Source: Sphingobacterium sp. FBM7-1 (GTDB taxonomy: Bacteria; Bacteroidota; Bacteroidia; Sphingobacteriales; Sphingobacteriaceae). Taken from it: 64,000 bases of DNA. Positions 45,427 through 53,492 of this stretch are shown piece after piece. The translations under genes and the position numbers were made by a program. Location of the stretch: NCBI RefSeq assembly GCF_020687765.1, contig NZ_JAJEWJ010000003.1, forward strand, positions 248,001 through 312,000. Reading direction: 5' to 3'. Position 1 is the first letter of the stretch. Every line of letters starts with the position of its first letter. The notes under the pieces were generated by a model. The model was not told where the DNA came from, ran no database searches, and saw only the letters and a program-made list of their open reading frames with translations.

Positions 45427-47870
45427 AACTCCTTTTCACCGAATTCACTTTTCGGTAATCGAAGGATGTTATTCAATTTTTTGATATTAAAATTCAAATT
45501 CAGCAGAATGATATTCTTTTCGTATATATAATTTGTTGTTGTGAAAAAATCATTGGCATAGGTCGTTATACGTTGTTCATTCACCCCCCAATTACCCAAT
45601 TCAATATTTTTCCATTGTACCTGTGCTGTTACTGCTCCTTGATAAAAGGATTTTGACAAACTAAAATTCGGTGTGATGAAACGACTATCTACACCTTGTA
45701 ATGTCGGTCTTTCACCCAAATAATTTACATCTACCGCAGCAGTCCATTGGAGAGGCAAGTTCAAAATACCCGAAGCATTGAAAGAATACACCCAATCTGA
45801 ATTTTTGTATGTATTTACATAATCCAACACGTCACCTTCTATCTTGTAATTATACGTATTTGCGCCAAATAGTAGTTTTAAGGATGGTGTAGGTTTCCAC
45901 TCTCCCCCCACTTCAAGACCATAACGCCTAGCATAATCTGCATTGGTAAATACTCGATGCAAAATGGTATCTGCATACACTGAATTAACACGTTGAATCG
46001 GGTTTTTTGTATGTTGATAATACACATTCGAAAAGAATAAACCTTGCGTAAACTTTTTGATCACTCCAGCTTCAAAGTTTGTCACAAATTCAGGCAATAA
46101 TTCAGCGTCCCCTCGCTCCAGTGTTTCCGAGTGTTCGCGCTCTGGAATAGGATTCAACTCAAAATTATTATTACGCTGCACTCTCCGCGAAGCCGACATT
46201 TTCATTTCCCAACCTTTATCCAATTTATGTTTTATATCGACACTCGGATAGAGTTGATGCGTTTGATACGGATATTCTTCTTTGGTATCAACCAGCAACA
46301 CATCACGCTTGTAGAATTCGTATCGCAGTCCAAAAGCAATATTGGTATTCGTGTATGCACGGTTGTACTGTGAAAATAACGCATGAACTAAATTATTGGC
46401 ATTCATTTTCCCAGAAAACTCTGGTATGACTGCAAAATCTCCCTGTCCAAATTCTTTATTATTATATTTAAAATCGCCATTCTGCCCATCCTTGCGAATC
46501 TGATAGCCTGAAATTAATTCAGAATTATCAGTTAACTTCACTTGATGTTGTGCTGAAGCTCTTACACCATTTAGTGGATTGGTGTAAGTATTACGAGTCC
46601 ATTGAATGGTATCATTTCCATTTTCGATGTTACCATTATTGGTCGATCCATAAATATCTGCATGCTCATACACCACACCAAAGTCTAGGCTGTGTTTTTT
46701 ATTCAAGGCCAATTGATAACTCAAATCCATTAAATAAAACTTCCCCTGTTTGTTCTGCAAATTTGGATTGAAGTATTGCAGTCTATGAATGGTAGAACCA
46801 TCCACTGTGGAGATAGATTGATTATCGTAATAAATGTCTGCCACGCGGTCTTGAAATTTCTTAGACGCCAAAAGACCAAATTGTATCTTTTGATTTTCGG
46901 TCAGTTGGTACGCCGTATTGAGACGAGCACCATAGTTATATTTATTAAAACTACGTTCACCTTGGGAGGGAAACATGGTCTTTTTATCACCTATAATTGT
47001 ATACACATCGCCATCACGAAAACCCGCATTATCATTGCGCAAATAATTAAGTGAACCTTGAATATCTAGTTTATTCATTTTGTATTGGAAGGATACGTCC
47101 GAACCAAAGCGCTTCTGTCTTTCTACATTATCATAATCGTCGACACTCGGCAAACCATATTGAAGATTCATCAACCAAGCAAAACCATCACTCGAAGGTT
47201 TACTTGTTTTAATATTAATCATACCTCCTTTACCCTCAGGGTCATATTGCGCACGAGGACTGCTTATAAATTCTACCTCTTTTACATCATTAGCAGCTAT
47301 TTGAGTCAAGATAGTCTGCGCATCTAGGAGTGTCGGCGTGCCATTGATCAGCACAATCAAGCCTTTATTACCTCTAACCAAAATTTCGCCGTTTCCATCT
47401 AGCGTAATGGAAGGTAAATTTTTAACGATATCCAATGCCGTGCCTCCTACGGCAGTTTTGTATTGGTTCGCTTGATAAACTTGTCGATCACTTTGATGTT
47501 GTTGTACCGAATTGGATGCTGTTACATTTACCTCACCAATTTCTTGGGGTCCTGCAACGATATATATATCACCCAAATTATGTTTACCATTTTTTAACAG
47601 GTGAATTAATGTATCCTTTTGCGCGAAACCAATGAACTTAATGTTTAAAGAATAAGTACCCACTTTTAATTTCTTTATTTCAAATTCACCAGTAGTATTA
47701 CTCATCGCTCCAGCGATTAATTTTCTGTTTTCATCAAATAATGAAATACTAGTATGTGCAATACGTTCTTTTGAAACAGATTCTTTGATCGTTCCTACCA
47801 AGGTAATATCTTGAGCTGAAGCATAAATAAAACTGAATAGAAAGAAAAATAATAAATGAGCTTTTTTCAC
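45423..47870 (-). CDS. TonB-dependent receptor, OMP_b-brl_3 type
   Basis: An 815-residue exported receptor: signal peptide (FFLFSFIYASAQ), CarbopepD_reg-like domain (LVGTIKESVSKERIAHTSIS), plug domain (ALDIVKNLPSITLDGNGEIL; VRGNKGLIVLINGTPTLLD) and a long barrel. The plug and barrel pattern matches the outer-membrane beta-barrel protein family common near extracytoplasmic regulation in Bacteroidota. Its partner is not adjacent; no SusD. It may take up a sulfur compound or metal relevant to the island, a guess from location. No GTAAC-type site was seen before it. Confidence 0.9.
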   Translation of the reverse strand: MKKAHLLFFFLFSFIYASAQDITLVGTIKESVSKERIAHTSISLFDENRKLIAGAMSNTTGEFEIKKLKVGTYSLNIKFIGFAQKDTLIHLLKNGKHNLGDIYIVAGPQEIGEVNVTASNSVQQHQSDRQVYQANQYKTAVGGTALDIVKNLPSITLDGNGEILVRGNKGLIVLINGTPTLLDAQTILTQIAANDVKEVEFISSPRAQYDPEGKGGMINIKTSKPSSDGFAWLMNLQYGLPSVDDYDNVERQKRFGSDVSFQYKMNKLDIQGSLNYLRNDNAGFRDGDVYTIIGDKKTMFPSQGERSFNKYNYGARLNTAYQLTENQKIQFGLLASKKFQDRVADIYYDNQSISTVDGSTIHRLQYFNPNLQNKQGKFYLMDLSYQLALNKKHSLDFGVVYEHADIYGSTNNGNIENGNDTIQWTRNTYTNPLNGVRASAQHQVKLTDNSELISGYQIRKDGQNGDFKYNNKEFGQGDFAVIPEFSGKMNANNLVHALFSQYNRAYTNTNIAFGLRYEFYKRDVLLVDTKEEYPYQTHQLYPSVDIKHKLDKGWEMKMSASRRVQRNNNFELNPIPEREHSETLERGDAELLPEFVTNFEAGVIKKFTQGLFFSNVYYQHTKNPIQRVNSVYADTILHRVFTNADYARRYGLEVGGEWKPTPSLKLLFGANTYNYKIEGDVLDYVNTYKNSDWVYSFNASGILNLPLQWTAAVDVNYLGERPTLQGVDSRFITPNFSLSKSFYQGAVTAQVQWKNIELGNWGVNEQRITTYANDFFTTTNYIYEKNIILLNLNFNIKKLNNILRLPKSEFGEKEF

Positions 47871-47981
47871 GGTTGTTTTAGATTAAGCTCAAATATAGTT
47901 TATTGAAAAATAAGAGATTATCAGATTGTGAAAATGACCACACATTATTCAAATCTACCACGTTTTGTAAAAATTAAATTA

Positions 47982-48014
47982 AACAAAAAAGCGAATTATT
48001 TTCATAATTCGCTT
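47982..48014 (-). terminator. Terminator of the YeeE/YedE operon
   Basis: An 11-bp perfect stem (AAGCGAATTAT, 47989-47999, with ATAATTCGCTT, 48004-48014) and a 4-nt loop, followed on the minus strand by TTTTTTG. It lies 25 bp after the YeeE stop. Confidence 0.88.
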
Positions 48015-48039
48015 GTATTAAATGCTACTAATAAAACTA

Positions 48040-48453
48040 TTAATGAGGAAGTTTATCCTTTAACAAACCATAAATCCATGTTCCCACCAAAGCACTCCCC
48101 AATACAACTAACATTGGTAAATAACCTGCTCCTGTTAATACAAAAATAGGTCCTGGACATGCGCCTGCTAAAGCCCAGCCTAATCCAAATATCGTACCGC
48201 CTACTAAATAGCGAGTAATCGATTTGTCCTTATCTGCAATTACAATTGCTTTATTATCTATATCCGTTACTTTCTTTCTTTTAATGATTTGAACCAAAAT
48301 CACGCCAGTCGCCAAGGCTGTTCCCATTAGACCAAACATGTGTAAAGATTGAAAATTGAACATTTCGTAGATTCTGAACCAAGAAGCAGCTTCAGACTTA
48401 AACATCAGTATCCCGAAGAATACACCTACTAGTAAAAAAACTATATTTCTCAT
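48040..48453 (-). CDS. YeeE/YedE-type transporter, second half (DUF6691-like)
   Basis: A 137-residue membrane protein with four helices and the motif FGLGWALAGACPGPIFVLTG with the conserved Cys at 99. Full-length YeeE/TsuA thiosulfate transporters contain two such halves; here the second half is a separate gene 8 bp after the first. It probably pairs with it to import thiosulfate or another sulfane compound. Confidence 0.85.
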   Translation of the reverse strand: MRNIVFLLVGVFFGILMFKSEAASWFRIYEMFNFQSLHMFGLMGTALATGVILVQIIKRKKVTDIDNKAIVIADKDKSITRYLVGGTIFGLGWALAGACPGPIFVLTGAGYLPMLVVLGSALVGTWIYGLLKDKLPH

Positions 48454-48461
48454 GTGTTAGA

Positions 48462-49019
48462 TTAGAATAAAAGTGGGAAAATAAGGTGAATCATGATGAT
48501 ACCACCCACGAAGAAACCGATTGTCGCTATCAAAGAAGGCAATTGCAAATTACTAATTCCTGATATCGAGTGACCTGAAGTACAACCTCCAGCATAACGC
48601 GCACCGAAACCGACAAGAAGACCTCCCACAATTAATAACACTAACACTTTAGGGTCACTAAAAGCTTCATTTCCAAAAAACTCAATAGGGACATAATCTT
48701 TACCTGCACTTTGAATGCCCATTGCTTCAAGCTGTGTAATTGTTTTAGGATTCAAATCCGGAGATTGACCCGCTCCCAAATAATTAGAAGCTATAAAGCC
48801 ACCAATCATAGCACCTACTACCATCAGGAGATTCCACTTTTGGCTACGCCAATCGAATTTAAAGAATGATGACGTTTTACCCGCTCCGCACATCGTACAC
48901 ATCGTACGTAAGTTGGATGACATCCCAAAGTTCTTACCTAAATAAAGCAATACAAACATCGTGATTGCTATAAGTGGCCCACTTACATACCAAGGCCATG
49001 GTGACAATATCATTTCCAT
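48462..49019 (-). CDS. YeeE/YedE-type transporter, first half
   Basis: A 185-residue membrane protein with about five helices. The signature FGARYAGGCTSGHSISG (Cys at 146) is the first half-motif of YeeE/YedE transporters; a CTMC pair (41-44) follows the first helices. In the TsuA thiosulfate transporter such Cys residues relay the substrate. With the next gene it makes a split two-component transporter. The GTAAC-type site is 47 bp upstream. Confidence 0.88.
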   Translation of the reverse strand: MEMILSPWPWYVSGPLIAITMFVLLYLGKNFGMSSNLRTMCTMCGAGKTSSFFKFDWRSQKWNLLMVVGAMIGGFIASNYLGAGQSPDLNPKTITQLEAMGIQSAGKDYVPIEFFGNEAFSDPKVLVLLIVGGLLVGFGARYAGGCTSGHSISGISNLQLPSLIATIGFFVGGIIMIHLIFPLLF

Positions 49020-49066
49020 AATGAATTAATTTTCTACAAAAATCCTGAAGTATTTTTACCCTATCA

Positions 49067-49080
49067 GTTACATTTGTTAC
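49067..49080 (-). promoter_or_regulatory. Crp/Fnr-type palindrome before the YeeE/YedE operon
   Basis: GTAACAAATGTAAC on the minus strand, identical to the site at 44543 and one base from GTAACAnnTGTTAC, 47 bp upstream of the transporter start. It lies 8 bp from the terminator of the crp-like gene. Confidence 0.55.
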
Positions 49081-49087
49081 ATTAGAA

Positions 49088-49114
49088 AAGGCTTTACGTT
49101 ATTTGTAAAGCCTT
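49088..49114 (-). terminator. Terminator of the Crp/Fnr gene
   Basis: A 10-bp perfect stem (AAGGCTTTAC, 49088-49097, with GTAAAGCCTT, 49105-49114) and a 7-nt loop, followed on the minus strand by TTCTAAT and preceded by extra T in the stem end. It lies 4 bp after the stop. Confidence 0.75.
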
Positions 49115-49118
49115 CTAT

Positions 49119-49751
49119 TTATTTGACAAGTATCTCAATACTATTTCGGTTGAGCTTGATACGCCCTTCTGTCTCTAGAGCTTTTAGCAATCTAGATACT
49201 ACTACGCGCGAAGTATTCAATTCTTTCGCTATATCTTGATGGGTTTTATACACAATTGTATTATTTTCAATTTTACTTTTTTCGAAAAGATAATTTAACA
49301 AACGGTCATTCATATCCATAAACGCTATTGTATCTACAGCATTTAATAATTCATTAAATCGGTTATTATAACTTTCAAAAACGAAGGACATCCAACTCTT
49401 ATATTTTCCGATCCATTCTGACATCTTCTGAACAGGAATCATTAATATAACACCTGGAACTTCACCTATAGCACGTATTTCACTTTGCTTCTCCCCTAAA
49501 CAACAGGTCATAGACATCGCACAGGTATCCCCTCGCTCTAAGTAATAAAGTAATAATTCACCACTATCATAATCCTCACGCATAACTTTGACTGCACCTG
49601 ACAATAAAAGTGGCATCATCTTGATGTATTGATTATAATCAATCAATACATCCCCTTCTTTGAAATCGATAGCTTTAGATACTTGAATAATCTCTTCCAA
49701 AAGCTCTTCTTCAAAAATACCACCATATGTTTTGTAAAATAATTCTTCCAT
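49119..49751 (-). CDS. Crp/Fnr family transcriptional regulator
   Basis: A 210-residue protein with a cyclic-nucleotide-binding-type beta roll (20-120: GDVLIDYNQYIKMMPLLLSG), a dimer helix and a C-terminal winged HTH (TYKTHQDIAKEL-like; NTSRVVVSRLLKALETEGRI). The sensor carries C77, C83 and C84 (DTCAMSMTCCLGEK), a Cys-x5-Cys-Cys pattern typical of a Bacteroidota subgroup but lacking the Fnr iron-sulfur set. A perfect GTAACATATGTTAC palindrome lies 48 bp upstream of its start and likely mediates autoregulation. It is the best candidate regulator for the similar sites before four other operons of the island. Confidence 0.92.
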   Translation of the reverse strand: MEELFYKTYGGIFEEELLEEIIQVSKAIDFKEGDVLIDYNQYIKMMPLLLSGAVKVMREDYDSGELLLYYLERGDTCAMSMTCCLGEKQSEIRAIGEVPGVILMIPVQKMSEWIGKYKSWMSFVFESYNNRFNELLNAVDTIAFMDMNDRLLNYLFEKSKIENNTIVYKTHQDIAKELNTSRVVVSRLLKALETEGRIKLNRNSIEILVK

Positions 49752-49799
49752 AAATTTATAATTTGTTTACGAAGTTACTGATTTATCACTCATTCTTTT

Positions 49800-49813
49800 G
49801 TAACATATGTTAC
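49800..49813 (-). promoter_or_regulatory. Perfect palindrome upstream of the Crp/Fnr gene
   Basis: GTAACATATGTTAC is a perfect 14-bp inverted repeat, 48 bp before the start codon of the Crp/Fnr gene. Similar to Crp-type sites of Bacteroidota (TAACA-n2-TGTTA). Confidence 0.75.
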
Positions 49814-49892
49814 CAATGATTAAACATCAGAACTGATAGTAAAGTTTAAGCTAAATTGACGGAAAAATGTCCGAAATATGTCCGAAAATAGA

Positions 49893-49934
49893 AAAAGCCA
49901 CTGATTATCAGTGGCTTTTGTCGGGGTGGCAGGA
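49893..49934 (-). repeat. tRNA 3'-tail repeat, copy 1, with terminator
   Basis: On the minus strand TCCTGCCACCCCGAC (49920-49934), the 3' end of a tRNA (T-arm side and acceptor), is directly followed by a terminator hairpin with a 12-bp stem (AAAAGCCACTGA/TCAGTGGCTTTT, 49893-49919). No upstream tRNA body is present. This looks like an attachment-site scar left by integration in a tRNA gene. Confidence 0.7.
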
Positions 49935-50010
49935 TTGCTTTAGCCCCACTACCCCAAACTCATCCCTAAAGCTCCTGCGGATCGAACCACGGCTCGAACC
50001 TGCCACGAAC

Positions 50011-50056
50011 AAAAAAAGCCCGACTACTGTCGAGCTTTTTTGTCGGGGTGGCAGGA
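50011..50056 (-). repeat. tRNA 3'-tail repeat, copy 2, with terminator
   Basis: A second copy of the same 15 bases (50042-50056), here extended to GCAGATTCG-TCCTGC, a shortened T-arm, and followed by a different terminator (GCTCGAC/GTCGGGC stem, T-run, 50011-50041). Same orientation as copy 1, 122 bp away. Probably the left boundary of the conjugative element that follows. Confidence 0.7.
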
Positions 50057-50533
50057 CGAATCTGCGCACACTCAAATATCTATATGTCAATATGTTGACT
50101 TTCTTTAAAAAGAACTACTCACCGTTTAACTCACATATAATTTGTGATTCGATGTTGCAAATTTAATCATTTAATTTGATTGAGCAATACAATTTGGTGA
50201 TTTTTGATTTAAACCTCAAAATCACTAAAGCGATTTTTCTGGCTCATTTTTTCAAATAAAAAGATTAACAAGGTTCAAAGTTATATAATAAAGCAATCAG
50301 ACTTAAAGTCTCTTTGTATCCGTTAAATTTGCGTTTACTAAAGGGGCTTTTCAAAGTCATTCATACTGAATATTTATAAAATAATCTCCACAGTTGGGTG
50401 AGATTTATGGCAAAAATCTTCCCACAGGTGGGGTGAACTTGGGTAAAGGTATCACTTAATATAATGATGTTTGTGTATTAATTAGGGATAAACTGAATTT
50501 GAAATTCGGTATTGATCACAAAAATTATGGGCT
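50057..50533. other. Gene-free region between the tRNA-tail repeats and rteC
   Basis: No open frame worth annotating. It holds two related short motifs, CCACAGTTGGGTG (50388-50400) and CCCACAGGTGGGGTG (50421-50435), the second containing the small palindrome CCCAC-AG-GTGGG. They lie 100-150 bp before rteC and may be regulator sites. Otherwise AT-rich sequence. Confidence 0.4.
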
Positions 50534-51379
50534 ATGCAGCATTCTTTACACACCATTATTTTAGAGATACACAATAAGGAAGATAAGATTTTATCACAGA
50601 GCAAAAGGTTGATTGATGAGGCTTATGAAATGACCTTGTATCTACAAGACCTGTTATTTGAGGTCAAGAAATATATTGCTAAAAAGGGCTTTCAAAATGA
50701 TGGGGAAGAAATAAAATTCTTCCGAACCATCAAACCCCAAATACTTGGAAAACTCATCTACTACAATAAAATTTACCGGATTGAAACGACCTGTCCGGTC
50801 AGCAACGGCAAAATGTATTACAGTTACTTTTCGACTCAATTAGCCAATCTTAAAAGAGAGTACATTGAGCATATCTGCAATTCAGATTTTTATAGGTACT
50901 ATCGTTCGGGGCGTACGGACCGTGACGACACCTATTTCAAAAGAGGCAACATAAATTACCACGACGGTCTGAACAGTATCGTCTTTGAAATTGATCCCGA
51001 ATTTTCTACTTTCTACGATTACAAGACCGCAAGGATTATCGCCAACGAATTGCTTTATACCTATCTGCTGACGAAAATCAATCCAGATGAAAATCCCGAT
51101 GCTATTTTACAAAAGCCGGAAAACGCCAAAGATATTTTTTGGACAGAAAGCAAAAACGCACTTGTCGAATTGATATATGCCCTGTATGCTTCGGCAGCAG
51201 TTTCGCACGGTAAAACCGGTGTCCGAAAAATCAGTTTGATGTTCCAGATACTTTTTGGCATTACGCTCGGTGACCTGCACCACGCATTCCACAGAATGAA
51301 AACCCGAAGCGGTTCCCGAACGGCATTCTTGGACCAGCTTAAAACTTCATTGGAAGAATATATGGATAAAGACCTTTAA
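50534..51379 (+). CDS. rteC: RteC-like regulator of conjugative element excision
   Basis: A 281-residue protein. FRTIKPQILGKLIYYNKIYR with the following CPVSNGKMYYSYF, KREYIEHICNSDFYRYYRSG and the C-terminal GKTGVRKISLMFQILFGITL match RteC, the regulator that switches on the excision operon of CTnDOT-type elements. No RteA/RteB genes are in view. It is first in the rightward element genes and is followed by its own terminator. Confidence 0.88.
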   Translation: MQHSLHTIILEIHNKEDKILSQSKRLIDEAYEMTLYLQDLLFEVKKYIAKKGFQNDGEEIKFFRTIKPQILGKLIYYNKIYRIETTCPVSNGKMYYSYFSTQLANLKREYIEHICNSDFYRYYRSGRTDRDDTYFKRGNINYHDGLNSIVFEIDPEFSTFYDYKTARIIANELLYTYLLTKINPDENPDAILQKPENAKDIFWTESKNALVELIYALYASAAVSHGKTGVRKISLMFQILFGITLGDLHHAFHRMKTRSGSRTAFLDQLKTSLEEYMDKDL

Positions 51380-51403
51380 CCCAATGCAGGTCTTTTGTTC
51401 AGG

Positions 51404-51432
51404 GCAGTGCATTGTTGTGTACTGCTTTTTTG
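51404..51432 (+). terminator. Terminator after rteC
   Basis: GCAGT (51404-51408) pairs with ACTGC (51421-51425) around a 12-nt loop region that can itself pair partly, followed by six T. It begins 25 bp after the rteC stop. Confidence 0.6.
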
Positions 51433-51581
51433 TTTATACCATAAGCCAATGTATGTCAATTGGCAAATGATGGTATAAACCATCTCCTAAATACTCGAAA
51501 TTCTTTTTAAGCCCTACCAAACAAGGGTTTCTCCCAATTGCAAAAATTTTCAAAAAACAGCCAAACCAATTGGCAGGGCTT
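51432..51581. other. Structured non-coding region between rteC and the HTH gene
   Basis: Contains an 11-bp perfect inverted repeat GTTTATACCAT/ATGGTATAAAC (51432-51442 and 51470-51480) enclosing a second one GCCAAT/ATTGGC (51445-51450 and 51459-51464), and further on AAGCCCTACCAA (51509-51520) facing TTGGCAGGGCTT (51570-51581), 11 of 12 paired. It could act as operator for the HTH protein or RteC, as an RNA leader, or as an excision site. No coding frame. Confidence 0.5.
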
Positions 51582-51641
51582 GGCTGATAAACACTGCCAC
51601 GCTTCCCAATTTTGCATGGTGAACATTAAAACTTATCGACT

Positions 51642-51923
51642 ATGAATATTGACAGAATGGAATTTATAGCGTGGATGGAACGCATCATGGACAGGTTTGA
51701 TATGTTGGGCGACAATATTGACGATTTAAAAAAGAAACGCAATAGCATAGACGGAGAAGAACTGCTCGATAACCAGGACCTGCTGCAAATGTTGAAAATC
51801 AGTAACCGTTCCCTGCAACGCTACCGCTCCATAGGTAAACTACCTTACTATACCATTAGCGGAAAACTGTATTACAAGCTATCCGATGTGCACCAGTTTA
51901 TCAGGGAGAGTTTTAACAAGTAA
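51642..51923 (+). CDS. Helix-turn-helix (MerR/excisionase-like) protein
   Basis: A 93-residue protein. The C-terminal 55 residues form a winged HTH: NQDLLQMLKISNRSLQRYRS, GKLPYYTISGKLYYKLSDVHQFI. Such small proteins are standard in Bacteroidota mobile elements and work as excisionases or regulators. The N-terminal helix is acidic and Met-rich. Same type as the truncated HTH gene at 16654. Confidence 0.85.
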   Translation: MNIDRMEFIAWMERIMDRFDMLGDNIDDLKKKRNSIDGEELLDNQDLLQMLKISNRSLQRYRSIGKLPYYTISGKLYYKLSDVHQFIRESFNK

Positions 51924-52023
51924 AACGCCAATGCGTGCCAAATACTGCCTTTGACTGCCACTTCGGGCGATGCAGTAACTGCTTCATTTACTTTCGGCAA
52001 TAAAACTTTAAACTTTTCAGATT

Positions 52024-53490
52024 ATGAGTGAAGAAAAAGAAACAGAAAACCAACAGGTTGCTTCCGAACAGTTATCGGATATACTTTTAGTGCTGGATAA
52101 AGAAAAAATGAAAATCCAAGCTGTAAAAAGTATTGACAAAAGCGGAAAAATGGAAACGGTTGACCCTACGAAGAAGAACCAAAGCGAGTTCATGCGGGTG
52201 GATAAACACGGTGATTTCGTGACCAATTTCCTTTCCAATTTTTGGAGGCAGTTAAAAGACCCTACCAAATTTGCTCTTTTCAAAGTTTCGGCTGACGAAG
52301 CCGTAGAGAAAGCAAAAGAATTTCAGAATCAGATAAACAATCCAACTGCCGAAGGCAAAAAGAAAATGGAAAAGCATGAAGTGAAAAATGAACCCGAACA
52401 AGAGCAAAAACAAGAAAATAAAAATGATATGGCAAAAACAGAGACAACCCCGGAAACAAGCGAGTACCGCTTCCAGCCGGAACAGATTGATTGGGAAACA
52501 ATGAACAATCTCGGATTAAGCAAGGAATACCTTGAGAAAAAGAACCTCCTTGACCCACTATTGAGGGGTTACAAGACCAATGAGCTTGTACCTATAAGCG
52601 TTAATCTTGGCGGTGCGGTCGTCCGTACAGATGCCCGCTTGTCTTTACAGTCCACCCCGGAGGGGGACGTTGTGGCAGCGGTACACGGTATCAGGCGTGA
52701 ACCCAACTTAAACTTTGAGTTTTTCGGACACAAGTTCTCGGACGAGGACAAACAGAACTTACGTCAAACAGGCAATATGGGGCGTGTGGTCGATCTGATA
52801 AACTCCAAAACAGGCGAATTGATGCCGTCCATCATCAGTGTGGACCGGCTTACCAATGAGCTGATTGCTTTGAAAACAGATTTCATCAAAATCCCCGATG
52901 AGGTTAAAGGTATAAAACTAAATGACGAACAAAAACAAACCTTAATGGAGGGCAAAGCCCTGTTCATTGAGGGAATGATTTCTACAAAAGGTACTCCCTT
53001 TGATGCAAACGTACAGTTCAATGCGGATAAACGGTATGTGGAATTTCTGTTTGACCGAAGCAACAATAACAGGCAAACCCAAAACAGCCAACAGGACAAT
53101 CAGCAAAGCAGGTCGCAGGAAGCCCCGAAAACCTTTAGGGGAAAGGAACTGGAGGATGAACAATACAACAAGTTCAAAGACGGTCAAACGGTTTACATTC
53201 CGAATTTGGTCGATAAGAAAGGGCAAACTTATAACGGCTATATCACATTCAACAAGGAAACAGGAAAAACCAACTTTGAGTTTCCCAACCAATACAAGGA
53301 ACGGATAAAACCTACAGAAGCCCATAAAACGCAGACTGCCGTCAATTCCGAGGGCAAGACCAACGAAGCGACCAAGAATATCAAAGAGCCTCTACAAAAA
53401 GGGCAGCAAAGACCAAAAAACGAAAAGCAACAGGAGCAACAGAACAAACCCAAAGCGCCTGCAAAATCAAAGGGTAGGAAAGTGAGTTAG
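52024..53490 (+). CDS. DUF4099/DUF3945 mobile-element protein
   Basis: A 488-residue hydrophilic protein. A charged N-terminal part (to about 140) precedes a DUF4099-like domain (about 155-210: QIDWETMNNLGLSKEYLEKK, LVPISVNLGGAVVRTDARLS), a DUF3945-like region (about 290-360, with a LNDEQKQTLMEGKALFIEGM segment), a related repeat near 385-430 (LEDEQYNKFKDGQTVYIPNL) and a Lys/Gln-rich tail. Found beside topoisomerase III in Bacteroidota conjugative elements; role unknown, possibly DNA or relaxosome binding. It ends 2 bp before topB. Confidence 0.8.
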   Translation: MSEEKETENQQVASEQLSDILLVLDKEKMKIQAVKSIDKSGKMETVDPTKKNQSEFMRVDKHGDFVTNFLSNFWRQLKDPTKFALFKVSADEAVEKAKEFQNQINNPTAEGKKKMEKHEVKNEPEQEQKQENKNDMAKTETTPETSEYRFQPEQIDWETMNNLGLSKEYLEKKNLLDPLLRGYKTNELVPISVNLGGAVVRTDARLSLQSTPEGDVVAAVHGIRREPNLNFEFFGHKFSDEDKQNLRQTGNMGRVVDLINSKTGELMPSIISVDRLTNELIALKTDFIKIPDEVKGIKLNDEQKQTLMEGKALFIEGMISTKGTPFDANVQFNADKRYVEFLFDRSNNNRQTQNSQQDNQQSRSQEAPKTFRGKELEDEQYNKFKDGQTVYIPNLVDKKGQTYNGYITFNKETGKTNFEFPNQYKERIKPTEAHKTQTAVNSEGKTNEATKNIKEPLQKGQQRPKNEKQQEQQNKPKAPAKSKGRKVS

Positions 53491-53492
53491 GT

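Noticed and set aside
50042..50117. Complete tRNA gene on the minus strand
   Set aside because: Only the T-arm remnant and acceptor 3' strand are present; no anticodon arm or 5' acceptor strand can be folded from the upstream DNA, and the T-arm lacks two bases.
49867..50166. Rightward 99-codon frame across the tRNA-tail repeats
   Set aside because: It runs through two terminators and the tRNA tails, with no recognisable protein.
51061..51292. Leftward frames within rteC
   Set aside because: Antisense shadows of a recognisable gene.
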